Below are positions 13,201 to 25,299 of a stretch of DNA of 64,000 bases, one piece after another (position 1 is the first letter of the stretch; each line of letters begins with the position of its first letter). The DNA lies in contig VWZW01000480.1 in NCBI GenBank assembly GCA_013397115.1, forward strand, positions 1 to 64,000, written 5' to 3'. The notes beneath the pieces were generated by a model that was not told where the DNA came from, searched no databases, and saw nothing but the letters and a program-made list of their open reading frames with translations. The stretch comes from Edolisoma coerulescens (lineage: Eukaryota; Chordata; Aves; Passeriformes; Campephagidae). The translations under genes were made by a program, and so were the position numbers.

Positions 13201-16200
13201 ATGGGCATGGAGACACCCATGGGGCCATTTAGAAAACAGTTCTGGTGAAATGAACTGGACTGCAAAATCTGGAAATGGAAATTCTCAGTTCACAGATCAG
13301 ATATGATACAGTCTTTTCTAGTCATGTCCTCCAGACACTATCAATTATCAGTAGGTGTATAGAGCATAAAAAGGGACCTGCTGAGACACAAGAGATTCTG
13401 TATTTCCAGCTTCCATAAATGTTAAAGTTTGTCAAATAGTGGCTTGGGGACCTTGGTTTAGGTAGTGGGATTTTTTGGTTTTTTCTGTGATGGAGATATT
13501 TGTTCAGCAGAAGCACCAGTGAGTCCTGTAATTTACTGTAGGACCTACAGGATCTAAAACAATAATCAGAAGGTGTCCACTTCAAGGTGGCCATAACGAG
13601 GTACCTCAGTTTTCTACCATTGACCTAGAAATAAACATCTGAGGTATTTTTCCAAATCACAGAGCCATTCAGTTCCTCCAACTCTTTCGTTTCTGTCAAG
13701 CAGAGTGTTCAGGATGTCCAAGCAGGCCCTCAGACCTCAAGGGACACCTGTCTGCTTTCACAGGTGCCCTCACTGTGAGAGAGAGCATGAAATAAGTGAG
13801 GGAGGACAAAGGAAAACAGCAACGTTTTTGAGCATCTATCTTGGTCTACAAGTTGGTCTTGTTTTCTCATGGAATAAGCAAAGAATCATGAGGCTCCTTC
13901 AGAACCCACCAGAATAGCCTGGAGTGACGAAATGCTCCTCTTCTCTTTGCCTGCCTGTGGAAAGATTTGATGGAGTAGAAGGGAGCCTTGTTCGATTCCC
14001 TGCAGCAGTGACTCATTACAGTGACTGGTAGGTGAACTGCAGGGGCTCTGTGTCTCAGAATCAATCCATCAGTGGATGAGAGTTGATAGATAGTATGCAA
14101 ATAGATGCTGTTTTCCTGTAGCCTGTCAGGAGCTCCAAGCAGCTGCATCCTCCACTTGATTCCTTCTCTATTAGGTTCTGCTAATTTCCCTGATTGCTGT
14201 TATGGCTAAATGGGATCTTAGCACAACAGAATTTGCATCTGACACACATCTCCGTTCCGTGTCAGGAGCTTTTGTAGCTTTGTAAGATTGTTCAGGGCAC
14301 ACGTGAATCCCCCAAATCTGCTGTGAGAGCATGTGCCAAGAGCCATGGAACTGTGTAAATGTCCTTTGATTCGATACTGTCCTTTTTGCAAAAGTACTTT
14401 CAGGGAAAGGCTCTTTTAATGAAGTCTGAGAACTGACTCTCACAGCTCTAAACAGCCTGCAGCATTTTCAGAAATGAATTCTTGCATTAACTAAACATCA
14501 GCCAGACTAGCAGCTCATCTCATTTTGCAAATCCCCAGGAAAGTCTGCTTTGCCCTTTACAATCAGCAGGAAATTTTTGCTAAGAAATCCCACTGAATAT
14601 CAGGGTATCGACCCCTTTCTCTCCTTCCTATATACTCTCTTCAGCTGATTTAGACTTGATGCTTCTTTTTGTTGTTTTAGCATGCAGGATCATTTCAGAG
14701 AAGTGGTAGCAAGCTTCTCCTGTAGTTTGCCCTCCTTTTAGGCTGTGCAGTTACCTCTGTGTCTTAGTTTCTCCTCCTCAATTCATTTCTGTATTCATAA
14801 ATACAAACAAGCATGCAGGTATGCATGTCCTTCCCTTTTTTCCTACAGCACTGCAGCATCACCTTCCACTGGGGACTATCCCACCTACATTCAAATCCCA
14901 CCCAGTGAATAGCCTTGACCTTGCTGTGCTCTTCACCTTTAGAGACTTTTTTCTCAGAGGGGTTTTTTAAACTTTGCCAGCCGCCTCAGATGAGGCAGAA
15001 ATGAAAACCTGTGACTAAGCAGATAAACAACTGCACGTAAACGAACACACCAGTGACCCTGCAGGTCCCGCAGGGCTCGATGCTCAAAACCCAGCCAGTG
15101 CCATGACTCAACAGCACCCTTCCCCTGAGGACTTCTATGCTTCAGCGTGGCTGCACAGCACTCCAGACACGACACATTCTTATTATGGGCTCCAAGTGCC
15201 TCTGAGCTTCAGATAGGCTCCAGGGGGCAATTCTCCCTGTTGGTATTATTGAGGCTTCTTAGATACACTATTTAGGATCTCACATTCACAAAAGGTAGAA
15301 GAAATGGTGTCCAGAGATGTCAATGCCTCCATTGGCACCTAAATAAACCATAAGTTCTCTAACAGCTAATCTCAGCAAATAGGAAACCTAAAAATGATTG
15401 GCATACTCATTCTGAAATGTCTGCTCCTCTTGCACAAATGAGATTCCATTCCAGTCAGCTACTGCATATTTATGCTCAGCCTTTCATTAACTTATTGATC
15501 ATGTGGTGATACACTATCATTTGCTACCTTTGGGGGGGAAAAAAAATGGGGAAAAAAAATGTGCTCTACTGGTGGGGCTATTTCATGCTTCCTGAATATT
15601 CAATCCAATCCTCCTGGTCTCTCTCTGTCCTCTTTTCTCCCCAAAAGCTTCATGGATCTCCAAAGACATCCCACAAGAGAGGGTGACCACCATTCCCCAG
15701 TAAACCCCTGAGGATGCCATTTTGTGGCATGCAATTATAGCTAAATCAGGGTCAAGCGTCTCCCTTTACGGGTAAAATATGGTATTGCACTCCAAATTCC
15801 TGTACTGCAAAAACAAACAGTGCCATCAATTCATTTCCAGTCAGACCTCCACCCTCTTGGGAAAAGTATGCAGAACTTTCTGGTGGGAAAAATATTTTGG
15901 AAATACAACCTCTTTATTAGAGTGAAAGCTCTTCCTTCATTCAGTTTGTCTTTCATGAGCCACCCTGGTACAGTCCAGTGAGGAACGTGGCTTGAAGAGG
16001 TACTTTGAGGTCACAAGAGGCAAGTCCTGAAGGGGTATAGTTCACTCTCATTACACACTCATAACTCACGACTGGGTTATGAGGTCTGATCCAAAGCTAA
16101 GTCCCACATGGCCATTTGTAGGTAAATGTCTCCGAGGAGGGTGGGTGGCTTTTCAGGGAAGGATTCCATCACCTTGCACCCCAATGAAGCGTCTGTGTTC

Positions 16201-19200
16201 TCTGTTTCCTTCAGCTCTCTTACTGTGAATAATATCTTCCTATTTTTCACCCTTCTGTTTGAAACACAGAGGGAGCAGTGAGGAGGAAAGGAAGGTTTTA
16301 AAATTCATGTGTTTCCTTAATTCAACACCAGCATTTTGGATGTGGGGTTGAGTAAAACTGCATTCATGTCCATGGTTCCTCTCTATCGCTCATCTGAGAG
16401 ACACAGGAGGAAGAGAAGAGCCCTCTGAGTTCACCTTACACAGTAACAGACTGGGATAATGCTCTTTCTGGGACCCCAGAGCAGACCAGCCCATGACTTT
16501 CAAGCAAGGATTTGGCTGCTGAGACTCAGTGGAGCATCCCAGGAGAAAGAACTTGCAGTGTAAATTTGGAGCAACACTGTTGAAGTCAGCAGAGTGACTC
16601 CAGATACACTGTGGTGTCTCAAAGGTCCAAAGCAGCTATTTTTGATGGCAGTGAAGAAGGGACCTTTTCTTTCCAGGCCTGAATCTCTCCTGAGATGTGC
16701 CAACTCTGTCAGTGCAGTGTCACTGCTTCCAGTGAGGTTGTGTTACTACTACTGGGAGCAATATTTAACTCACTGGCTTTGGTGGTCATCTGAGGACAGG
16801 ATTTGGTGCCATTTGTCACCTGGGCTCTGTATCAACAGCAAATGCTGTTTTACCAGCAGCAATGATTATTGGGCTCTATGTCAAAAGCTGCTGAGTAAAA
16901 AGAAACTGTAAATTTGGTTACACCAAAAACATTCTTTGCAGTATGATGCCAATCATAGTAAAAATACCAACTAACCATCACTACAGATTTGAAAGCCATT
17001 AAAAGTCATCATTTTCATGGGTAAAACCTAAACAACATGTTTTGAATCTTTACCCTTGCAGCTGCCCAAAACCAAACTCTTGGTTTTTTTGAAGATGTTT
17101 GGATTCCTGCTGAAATCCTTAATAATTCCTAAACGATGCAATTTCAGAGGAAATAGAAGAGAACCATGCTATTGAACGCATGTATTGATTTGGCATGTGG
17201 GCAGTGCTGCTGCCTTCTGCAGGGCTGTGCACATGGAAAGGGGCAGGAGGATTGGGTCTGTTGTTCTCTACTCTGTTCTTTGATCCTGCAAGTGCACTGT
17301 CTGCCAAGGCCGCAGCAGGCCGCAAAGGCACTTTGTGTAACTCTGTACGATCTGTGTCTGTCCTTCATTTATTCAAAATGCGTTTGCCTCTACAATTTAA
17401 TCTGCTGTTCTCTCCCTCCCCTTCCTCTTGGTGAAGTCTAATTACAGTTTTATTCCAGGTCCATCTGGTTGCTAATGATGCTGGACATTCACCGCTGAAT
17501 TTATTCTAATATTTGTTGTGTATTTCTAGGCTGGACGCTGAATAATAATATTCTCTGAATTTGCTTTTGCTCCTGTTTCCTTCCTCCCTGTTGTAGCTAA
17601 TTGTGTTGTAACGTGTAGCCATGGGATGGTTGCTCCTCCCAGTGTAGATCTGCTAAGAGAGTTGCCTATTTCAGGCTACAGAATAAAGGTGTTTTATTCT
17701 GGTTTTGAGGAGAAGATTTCAAAGTCCCCTCTACCAGCTCCCTTTGCTGGCGTGGAACCAGCTGGGCAGTGGCTTTTTCTGCTTCATCTTTTCTTTTTTT
17801 TTTTTTCCCCTGCCCAAAGTGTAATGCTGTTCATAAATGTGAGTCCCAAAGTCTCATGGAGGCAGTGTTTCAGCAGATAGAAAGACACTTTTTGCCAATG
17901 CCTGCTCCATGTGATGGTTGAACCCACAGCAATCTGAAGTTCCCAAGCCTGACTTAGTACAGTGCCAGTACTGGGATAATTTTTTTCCCTTTTCTTTTTT
18001 TTAAGTTTTTTTTTACTTTTCTCCTTTTTGCTTTCTGCAACGCTGCCTGGGAACACAGGCTCACACTTTACCCATGACCTGACTCTTTGACTAAGAATAG
18101 CAGTCACAGTGCAGCTCGGGTTCAGTCTCACAGGAGACATGCTGCAGCTGGGAAACAGGGAGGTCAGATTAGCCCATGCTCACAAAACCAAACACACAAA
18201 AGGAGGATGGAGGATTTTGTATGTTTGCCTTCTTTTCAGATTGCAGAACAAGGGGAAGAGATTGGCACAGGTGCTTAGCAAGCCAAGATGAATTTTCTTT
18301 GCTCGTGACATTGACTTGTAGAGGAAGTTTACATCCAGAGGTTTATCTTCTAGGCTGAACAGAACCTCTTCCAAAAGGGTCTTGTATCCTTGCAGCCTAT
18401 CCAGCCAAAAATTATGCAGGATGAGGACAGTAAGCACTGCTCATTAGCATCTCCTGATCTTAGGACAATGAGATGTTTGGGATAGCCCCTGAGGTGACCA
18501 GCCATCGCTTGTCCTGGACAGCCAAGGTGACAGTGCTGCTGTGGCCCTGTCTTCATCAGGAGTGAGCAACAGCTCTGTCTCTGAGCAGTGCTAAAGCCAA
18601 CTTTGCCCCTGTTCTTACCCCTTCCTGGCGGGATGAGCCAGCCTACATTCACAGCTCCGTTTTGTGGTGCAGATGTGCTTTCAGAGTAACAGAGACACGG
18701 GTCCTGCTCTGTATTATTGAGACAGGACCTAAAGCATTACTAAAAGAAGCTGTTAGGCTAATGACTGTCGTAACACTGACTGCGGCTGGGTAAAGATAAA
18801 GGTGAGATTTAGATAGCACATCCCCAGCTTGACTGTGCCCTCTCCTCCTCCCTGGCACAGCAGCCAGCCATTCCCTGTGCCAGCACAGAGCATTACAGCT
18901 GGAATGTGGACTGGGGCATTGATATGGACAGTGGGGAGCCATTTCTTGAGGGAACCATGTTACACTATTCCTGTACTCTCCCTCCTAAGTCAAATAGGAA
19001 GCGTGCTGTGTCGCCAGGAATGGAGATGTCTGGAGGAGCTGGTCCTGCAAGCCCCATTCCTGCCAGCAGCCATGCTCAAAGTGATCTGTGTGACTTCCCT
19101 TCAGCCCGTGTCTCAGAGCTGGAGGGGAGGGCTGGCTTCCCTGGAATCCCATGAGCTGGAGCGGGGCTGCTCACATAAGTCAGGGAACCCAGGCCTGGGC

Positions 19201-19295
19201 TACAGCTTGAGACACAACAAGTAGACTTAAGAGGAAAACCCCTTGAGGTATCAGGGCAGAAATTCTGATGGTAATTTTGAACTGTTTTTGTCTGT

Positions 19296-19300
19296 CTAAC
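19296..19300 (+). promoter_or_regulatory. CACNA1C: Predicted branch site of exon 31
   Basis: CTAAC fits the yUnAy branch consensus. The adenosine at 19299 lies 45 nt before exon 31, followed by a C/T-rich tract and TAG. This ordinary arrangement contrasts with exon 32. Confidence 0.7.
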
Positions 19301-19343
19301 ATTCCTTTTTAATCCCCATCCTGCCTGCCCCTTCCTTATGTAG

Positions 19344-19427
19344 GGTTACTTTAGTGATCCTTGGAATGTTTTTGACTTCCTCATCGTAATTGGCAGCATT
19401 ATAGACGTCATTCTCAGTGAAACTAAT
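19344..19427 (+). CDS. CACNA1C: CACNA1C exon 31 (mutually exclusive): IVS3, first version
   Basis: 84 nt, 28 codons, phase 0 at both ends, beginning GYFSDPWNVFDFL and ending ILSETN. It encodes segment S3 of repeat IV and the start of the S3-S4 loop. Its alternative is exon 32, with which it shares 16 of 28 residues. Both are multiples of three, so double inclusion or double skipping would keep the frame. Strong donor AAT|GTGAGT. In mammals the choice between this pair varies with tissue and age and changes gating and drug sensitivity. Confidence 0.97.
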
Positions 19428-19708
19428 GTGAGTATTACTCTACCCTCCCCAGGATACCACCACCTCCTCCTCCTCTGCTGTTCCTTCTCTCTTTCTCTCT
19501 TTTTTTCTCTCTCTTTTTGTTTTCTGGTTTTTTTCCCTCTAGTCATGCTTTTATTGAACTTGCCGTCGTCCTTCTCCTTCTCCCAGGGAAAAAAAAAGGA
19601 GGGGGGGAAATGCCTCCTTCTTTTTCACTTGTCATAGCTGGCCCCAAGGCTGTGACTGGTGAAAGCGCACAGAGTTTGGGGTGTGTGTGCTTTTTTTCCC
19701 TCCAAAAG

Positions 19709-19810
19709 GTAGACATGCTTGAGTGTAACTTTCTGACTAACCAGGCTTTTGTTGATACCCTCCATCATGTGAAACGTTACAGAGGTTTGAGCAACCAATA
19801 CTGTAGAGTG
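19709..19810 (+). other. Exon-like block between exons 31 and 32 (candidate cryptic exon or decoy splice site)
   Basis: 102 nt, exactly 34 codons, open in the phase-0 frame that exons 30 to 33 use at their borders. It is preceded by a T/C tract and AAAAG (AG at 19707-19708) and followed by a strong donor GTG|GTAAGAG. It would encode VDMLECNFLT... to ...NQYCRV, which I do not recognise in any channel; it has no hydrophobic segment and could not replace S3. Either a cryptic exon or, more likely, a decoy donor or regulatory element. The acceptor is only moderate. Confidence 0.4.
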
Positions 19811-19835
19811 GTAAGAGACTATTTAATATGCCCAC

Positions 19836-20050
19836 ATAACCTCTTTCTTTTCTTATTTTTTTCCTCTTCTCTCCCTCTTTCATGCTTTTGTTTTGTTTTT
19901 ATTTTCATTTTATTTTATTTTATTTTTTCTTTTTTCCCCTCTTTTCTCCCCTTCCCTCTTTCTCTCCCTTCTCTCTCTCTCTCATTCTTTCTTCCTCTTC
20001 CTTCTTTCCTCTCTCTCTTTCTTTCTCTCTCTCTCTCTCCTTGGCTTCTC
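19836..20050 (+). promoter_or_regulatory. CACNA1C: Long pyrimidine tract upstream of exon 32
   Basis: About 215 nt almost entirely of C and T, with many TCTT and CTCTCT words, the type bound by PTB proteins. No AG is present. The last adenosine before the acceptor region is at 19984, in CTCAT, which fits the branch consensus and lies 79 nt before exon 32. Candidate branch sites are therefore unusually distant. The tract includes microsatellite-like (CT)n and (TTTA)n stretches and may vary in length between individuals. Confidence 0.7.
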
Positions 20051-20062
20051 TGCCACATGCAG

Positions 20063-20146
20063 CACTATTTCTGTGATGCATGGAATACATTTGACGCCTT
20101 GATTGTTGTGGGTAGCATTGTTGATATAGCAATCACCGAGGTGAAC
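20063..20146 (+). CDS. CACNA1C: CACNA1C exon 32 (mutually exclusive): IVS3, second version
   Basis: 84 nt, 28 codons, phase 0 at both ends, beginning HYFCDAWNTFDAL and ending IAITEVN. It is the alternative to exon 31 for segment IVS3. Acceptor GCAG|CAC, strong donor AAC|GTAAGT. A TGCATG word (20077-20082), the Rbfox recognition sequence, lies inside the exon but is also fixed by the codons for Asp-Ala-Trp. The open frame extends far upstream through the pyrimidine tract only because C/T-rich sequence lacks stop codons. Confidence 0.97.
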
Positions 20147-20290
20147 GTAAGTAGTTGGCGTCTGTCCATGATCGTGCCTGCTCTAACATTCATTTGTCTT
20201 TCCCGGGTTCTTTTTTTTTTTTCCTCCCTTTCCTCCTTTCTTTTGAGTTTATTTTCAGAACTTTTTGGGTTTTTGTTTCATTTCAAAGCT

Positions 20291-20347
20291 CTTTCTTTTC
20301 TTTCTTTCTTTCTTTCTTTTTTTTTTTTTTTGTTGTTGTTGTTTTGT
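20291..20347 (+). repeat. (TTTC)n / T / (GTT)n compound microsatellite
   Basis: TTTC units, then a T run, then TTG units, about 145 nt downstream of exon 32. The compound structure suggests replication slippage and likely length polymorphism. Confidence 0.85.
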
Positions 20348-21463
20348 TTTATTTGGTTTGGTTTTACTCTGGTTTAATTTTTGGAACGACTTAAAGGACT
20401 TTTTGACTGTTGCATCATTTTCTTCCCTTCATAATCCGCCTGGCATGAATTAAACTGTATAGCAGGAAAAGTGATGGGGAACGTGGAGTGTAAGTGAGAA
20501 AGCTCTTTGTGCCATGGGAAGCTGCTCGAATAGTGCCAGGCCAGCACTTTGGCCTGCCCAGTGTTATGCTTTGCTTCCTATGGCAGTTCAATACTCTCCA
20601 CCCCACAGAGAGATAAAGGTCAGTTCTTTCGAGGTGGAACTGAGGGAACCAAATCAGGAATCCTCCCTGTGCCTCCTCACTCAGGCTTCCTCCAAAAGAA
20701 ATAAAGACCAAATCATCTCTGTTTAGAGGAACCTGCTCCTAATGTTCCATTTCAAATGTGAAAATTAAAAAAAAAAATAGGCAGATAAAATAAAAACAAA
20801 GCAGAAATCCCAAAGGAAAACAAAGCACCAGAATTCCAACCCTTTTTTTTTTGTTGTTTTGTAACCTAATTTGCTCCATCTCTCAAATTGCACCAGCCCA
20901 ATCGACACTGATTGGCCCCACTTGTGCCCATCTCAGCAGACAGGTGAAGGACTGAGTGAGCCACGGAGACTGAAATGAGCATCTGGTGTTCAGGAAATAA
21001 ATCACAGCAGGCAAATTGTTTCCTATATCTCTTTTTTTGGAGGTGGATGGATAGAGATTTATAGGATAAACAGACAAAGGACAGGCAGGAAACACAGATT
21101 TCCAAAAGAAAGGCTATGATGGGTTTATGAGCATGGACAAAAATTACACTGAAAAATCCAGATTATAAAGGCCAGGAAAACAGAATGATTGAAAGAAAAT
21201 TGCTGCAAATATGTTAAAGAACAGCAAATTAGTAGTGAATTTTCAAAATTATGTGCCTGTTGAATAAACATTCCAGCTAGGAATTGTTGTGTACTGTAGA
21301 GGCAATCCATTGCAAGCAGAAAAGTTACAGCATAGTTTTCACTCAGTGCTGTGTTTAAGGAAAAAAAATTAGGCAACATTTTAAAAAATAAAAATGCCTT
21401 ACTTGGGACTTTCCAAACAAAATATTTTTGTATCTTGGTTCTAGTTTAATTTCTGTTCAACTA

Positions 21464-21496
21464 ATTTTTTCTTTTTTTCTTTTTTTTTTTTTTTTT
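21464..21496 (+). repeat. T-rich homopolymer tract
   Basis: Two or three T runs separated by single C residues; the longest is 16 T. Simple repeat in intron 32. Confidence 0.85.
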
Positions 21497-23589
21497 CAAT
21501 TCTGAAACAGGAATGTTTATTCAAGCTGTAACATTTCGATTTTGAATAAATGATATTTTTTTTTTAAACTAGTTTATTTTCCTTATCTTTTGAAAGAATG
21601 GAATATAGCTTTTAACTGAAAAGGAACTTTTATTTTGCATCTCTTAAATATCCTACTTCCTGGACACAAAAAGTTGCTTACAATATTTCCCACAGAATGT
21701 TGTAAACAATTTTGTTTGCTCTTTTACTAGGTAGATATTAGGATTAGGCTGACTTTGTAGAGGGAGGTTACAATGAGGCTGAAGTTGTTCATTTTTAAGA
21801 GTGAAATTAAAAGCTTTTCTCTGCCACACTTGTCACAGGAAAACTGAATAGGGAACCTGGCAATAGCCTTCAGATTGTGGAAAAGTTCCGTTCTCATCCA
21901 CAGAGGGAGAACTGAACATGGAAATGGAGGGAATAAGCACAGTTAACTGGAGATGAATCATATTAAACATCAACAAAAGTCTTCTAAGCAGAAAGGAAGG
22001 AAATCCTTGTGTTTTGGTACATAAATGGAAGTTTATCATAGTCAGAAATCCTAGACTGCAGGAAAATCCAATGGGTCCTTTTGAAGAAATTCAGATTAAT
22101 GTCCTCATTAAGTTCCATTGTCTGAGAGGAAGACAGTCATCCAGGTCTCCTCTTGCTGTTAGTGGGGAGGGATTCTCCCCTCCCCGGGCACCCTGGACAT
22201 GTCTGTGACAGGGAAATGAATTGCTCTTTGGAGGTGCCCACCAGTGACTGGTGAGTGTCTGGGTTTGTTAGGTTTGTCTAGACACCCATCTCCCAGACAT
22301 TCAATTCAAGCAGTATAAATCACGTTCATTCTCAGCATCTTGTCGAGACAGTCATGCCGCTGCTGATTGTTGTGATCTTCAGTCTCCTGGGCTGTCCATG
22401 CTGGTGTGCTTAATTGCCAGTGACAAGGCTCTCTCTAAATTCAAGTTCATGTCAGGCAAGGCCCAGAATCCAGTTTTTAGTTATAGAAGCCTATGAAAAA
22501 TGAGGGCATGCCTCTGTCCAAACAACCAGCACCTGTCTTAGTTGAGGAGGCAGCAGGGCTGGCCCTGACTCTTTCAGTAAGGGCCGTGAAGAGCATTGTG
22601 TGATGGTCCCTCTGTTTCCTCTAAAGAATCCTTTCCTTCTATACAGTTTTACAGATCTCTGCACACGTCTTTTTGTTACCTGGCATGTTTAAATCTTCTC
22701 TTTTTATCTAGGCAAGTCCTTTGCTACTAGTTTCTAATGTTTGTTACTAAAAACTTGCACAACCTTTTGATGCACTGAAAAATAAGCGGCAGCTATGGAT
22801 TGAGTTTGTTCTGAAATGTTCTGAAATCCCTTTGCACTTATAACCCTTATTGAATAAGAGAATGTTTTGTATGTTGGTTTGTCCTGTTAGATTCCCTCCC
22901 TGCTAGCAGCACTTGATATGTTACATCTGTAGAAAATGGGCTTTGGAAGTAGCAGCCCATCTTGGACGGACGGTTGTCATCTTCCCGAGCAGTGAGAGGC
23001 AGTTTATCAGACACACTTCTCCCGTCTCCTCAGGGGCCTGTTGCTTCCTTGCTGTCTGTGGGTTTGAGCAAACCCTGCCCTGTGTTTCTGTACACTGTCT
23101 TGTCTTGCTCTGAGAGACCTGGGGTCTGAAAAGGAAAGAAACAATAAACCCTAAAATGCCAATCCGCTCCATTAATAGGAGATGTTTAGACTGGTCAGGT
23201 GCAGGTAAAATATTTCTGCTTAACTCCTTAGAAGCTGAAGAGTGCTTGTGGTAGGATCTTGGAAGGTGCTGCTCTTGGAGTGAAGGGCCAGTTCTTATCA
23301 TGGTCAGTTAGAAGGGAAGATGGAGACTCCTGGCACAGGCCAGTTTGACCTGCAGCCATAGACACATAAGCCTGAAATCTGTGAGGTTCACCAGACATTT
23401 GCACTCAGGGGAAGCAAACCCAGCAGGCACTGAGCTGTAGTTGTGAGGAGAGCCCTGACTGACTGACAGCCTCCATGGTATGTGTGTAGGTATGTGCTTG
23501 CTTTTGTTTGTGCAGCTCCCCATGCTCTGGTTTGTTTTTTTTCTTTCCTTTTGACATTTGTTTTTATTTCTTGAAAAGGAATTTCCCAG

Positions 23590-23980
23590 ACCAAAACCTT
23601 CGTTAAGATATATGTGAGTGCGCATGGGTGGCTCTTTGTGTGTGCACTCCATTAATTGTATGTCCCTGAGTGTGTTTGGATGCCTGTATGGGCCACAAAT
23701 CCACGGGAGAGTGTCCAGACATAAATCCATGTGTGGGGGGAAAGGAGTGTGAATGCAAGCACAAAAATTTCATGTGTATTTGCGCAGTGAGTGGTTGTTG
23801 ATGGATTCCCAGGGGTTGTTGTGTGTGTGACCGAGCCCATGTGGCTGTCTGACTGTGCGAGCTGGAGCTGCTCATGGATGAGCCTTTGTGCCTGGGAGTT
23901 TCCTGAATGCAGGAATGTTCCCCTGCATGCCCATGGGTGAGTGTGCACGTGCATGTCCAGCTCAGCAGACGTTCATTAGC
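23590..23980 (+). repeat. Degenerate GT-rich region
   Basis: Many imperfect GTGTG and TGTGTGC words with strong G+T bias on the + strand. Minus-strand frames of up to 176 codons rich in His and Thr arise from CAC/ACA codons. This looks like a decayed dinucleotide or minisatellite tract rather than a gene. Confidence 0.5.
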
Positions 23981-25299
23981 ATGGCTGTGCATTCCAAAAC
24001 AGTGAGAAGCCACGTGCTTGCAAGGCAGGCCCCCCTCAGCATTTCTGAGTGCTTCAGGAAGCCAACACCTCCGTGGTGGGGAAATCTGCCAAGCAGTAAG
24101 TCCAATCACGTTAGGCCCACTTGCTTCCTGCAACCTGGGAACATCTCCTCAGTCCCCCCAAGGAGCTCCACAGACACACAAAGGCATCTCACACAATTAA
24201 GTGCAAAGGGCACAGAGAAGGTCAAAATCTGGCGGGTTTAAAAACTTCAGAGTGGCACAGTTTCTGCCAAATTCACCTTTAAATTGCCTGACTCTGAAGC
24301 TGCATTTTTGGAGCTTCGCTCTCAGTGACTGTTGTACAACTAACTTTGTAGCCACAAAATGAAGACTTTTTTTTTTCCCAAAATTTTCTGCAAATATTCA
24401 GTGTTTCTGTTTTGGGGCCCTCTTCTGCCACTTCTTAAGTAACTAAAGAGGGAGCAGAACCTGTTTTTAATCTTTTACTAAAAAAGAACATCCAAGGCAG
24501 AGGCCACATCTACCATGTGTCAACTCTCTTTAAGATCAAGAATGACTTTTGGAGAGTAAGATGAAAGATGGTATAATATATGAGGCCGGGGATGTACGAC
24601 CTGTGGATTATATTCCTTGGACTTTGATTACATCCCTGTACCTCAGTCTTCCCATAAGTGGAGACTGTTATTATTCCTTATGTTAAAAAATATTGTTATT
24701 AGAGTTTGCAAAACTCTTTAAGCTCCTTAGAAGAAAATGTTAAGGTGGTAAAAATTATTACTCTCTGTTATAATTGGAAATAAATTTTATAAGAGTCGAA
24801 TAAAAAACAGCAGGTTTGGACGAGATCATCCCAGAAGTAGCCCCAAGCACAGACTAGCACTTCCTTCCTTTCCACATCAGCAGACACAGCCTGGAGCTGA
24901 GTACTGTAAAGGTGACTAACAGCCTGCTGTCCCCTCCTCCAGGCAAAGAAAGTTGCTCATTACTGTTCGTTGCTCTGTGTCAAACGGGGAAATCAAGTTC
25001 GATTTGTGCTGTGCTACAGTGCCCAAAGTAATGAAAGAAAAACAGTCAGACCCTGAGTCACTGGGAAAGCTGTTAATGTGACCTCCTTCCTCGCAGTGGG
25101 AGAGGAAAACTGACACTTCCTTGGTCCGTAGGGTCCTTTTCCCTTCCTCCTTTCCCCTGCCAGTGTCAGACCAAAGAGACTGAGTGGCTCAGTCTTCATT
25201 TGCCACCAAAGCAATGCTCCTATCAGTGCCCACCGAGCTGGATGAGCCTCTGGCCAGCTGAGGGGCTGCTCATCCAGCTGCAGTGGGCAGCTCGTGGCC

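Larger units (their letters stand above)
2014..19343 (+). other. CACNA1C: Intron 30 (17.3 kb)
   Basis: Non-coding. It contains a (TG)n run (2047-2066), a poly-T (3238-3255), a CR1 remnant (5457-5600), short GCT and CAG runs (6574-6590, 11262-11289), a purine-rich block (about 8525-8890) and a CR1 3' end (12881-13200). About 17390-17560 is rich in TAAT motifs. The acceptor region has a textbook branch site CTAAC (19296-19300) and a good pyrimidine tract before TAG at 19341-19343. None of the open frames in it resembles a known protein. Confidence 0.9.
19428..20062 (+). other. CACNA1C: Intron between mutually exclusive exons 31 and 32 (635 nt)
   Basis: About half of this intron is pyrimidine-rich low-complexity sequence (19440-19545; 19836-20050). 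Between these tracts lies complex sequence that includes an exon-like block at 19709-19810. No AG occurs from 19818 until the exon 32 acceptor, and no A occurs between 19984 and 20055. At 635 nt the intron is long enough to be spliced, so exclusivity is not due to the two exons being too close. Confidence 0.9.

Noticed and set aside
19517..20377. 286-codon open frame that passes through exon 32
   Set aside because: It is exon 32 plus upstream and downstream C/T-rich intron, which lacks stop codons by composition. Only 20063-20146 is supported as coding; the exon-like block inside it is treated separately.
21464..21496. Poly-T as the reverse tail of a processed pseudogene
   Set aside because: No coding-like sequence or target-site duplication is visible next to it; a simple homopolymer is enough.
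23603..24133. 176-codon minus-strand open frame
   Set aside because: Same cause: a decayed GT repeat read backwards gives His-Thr-rich peptide with no family resemblance.
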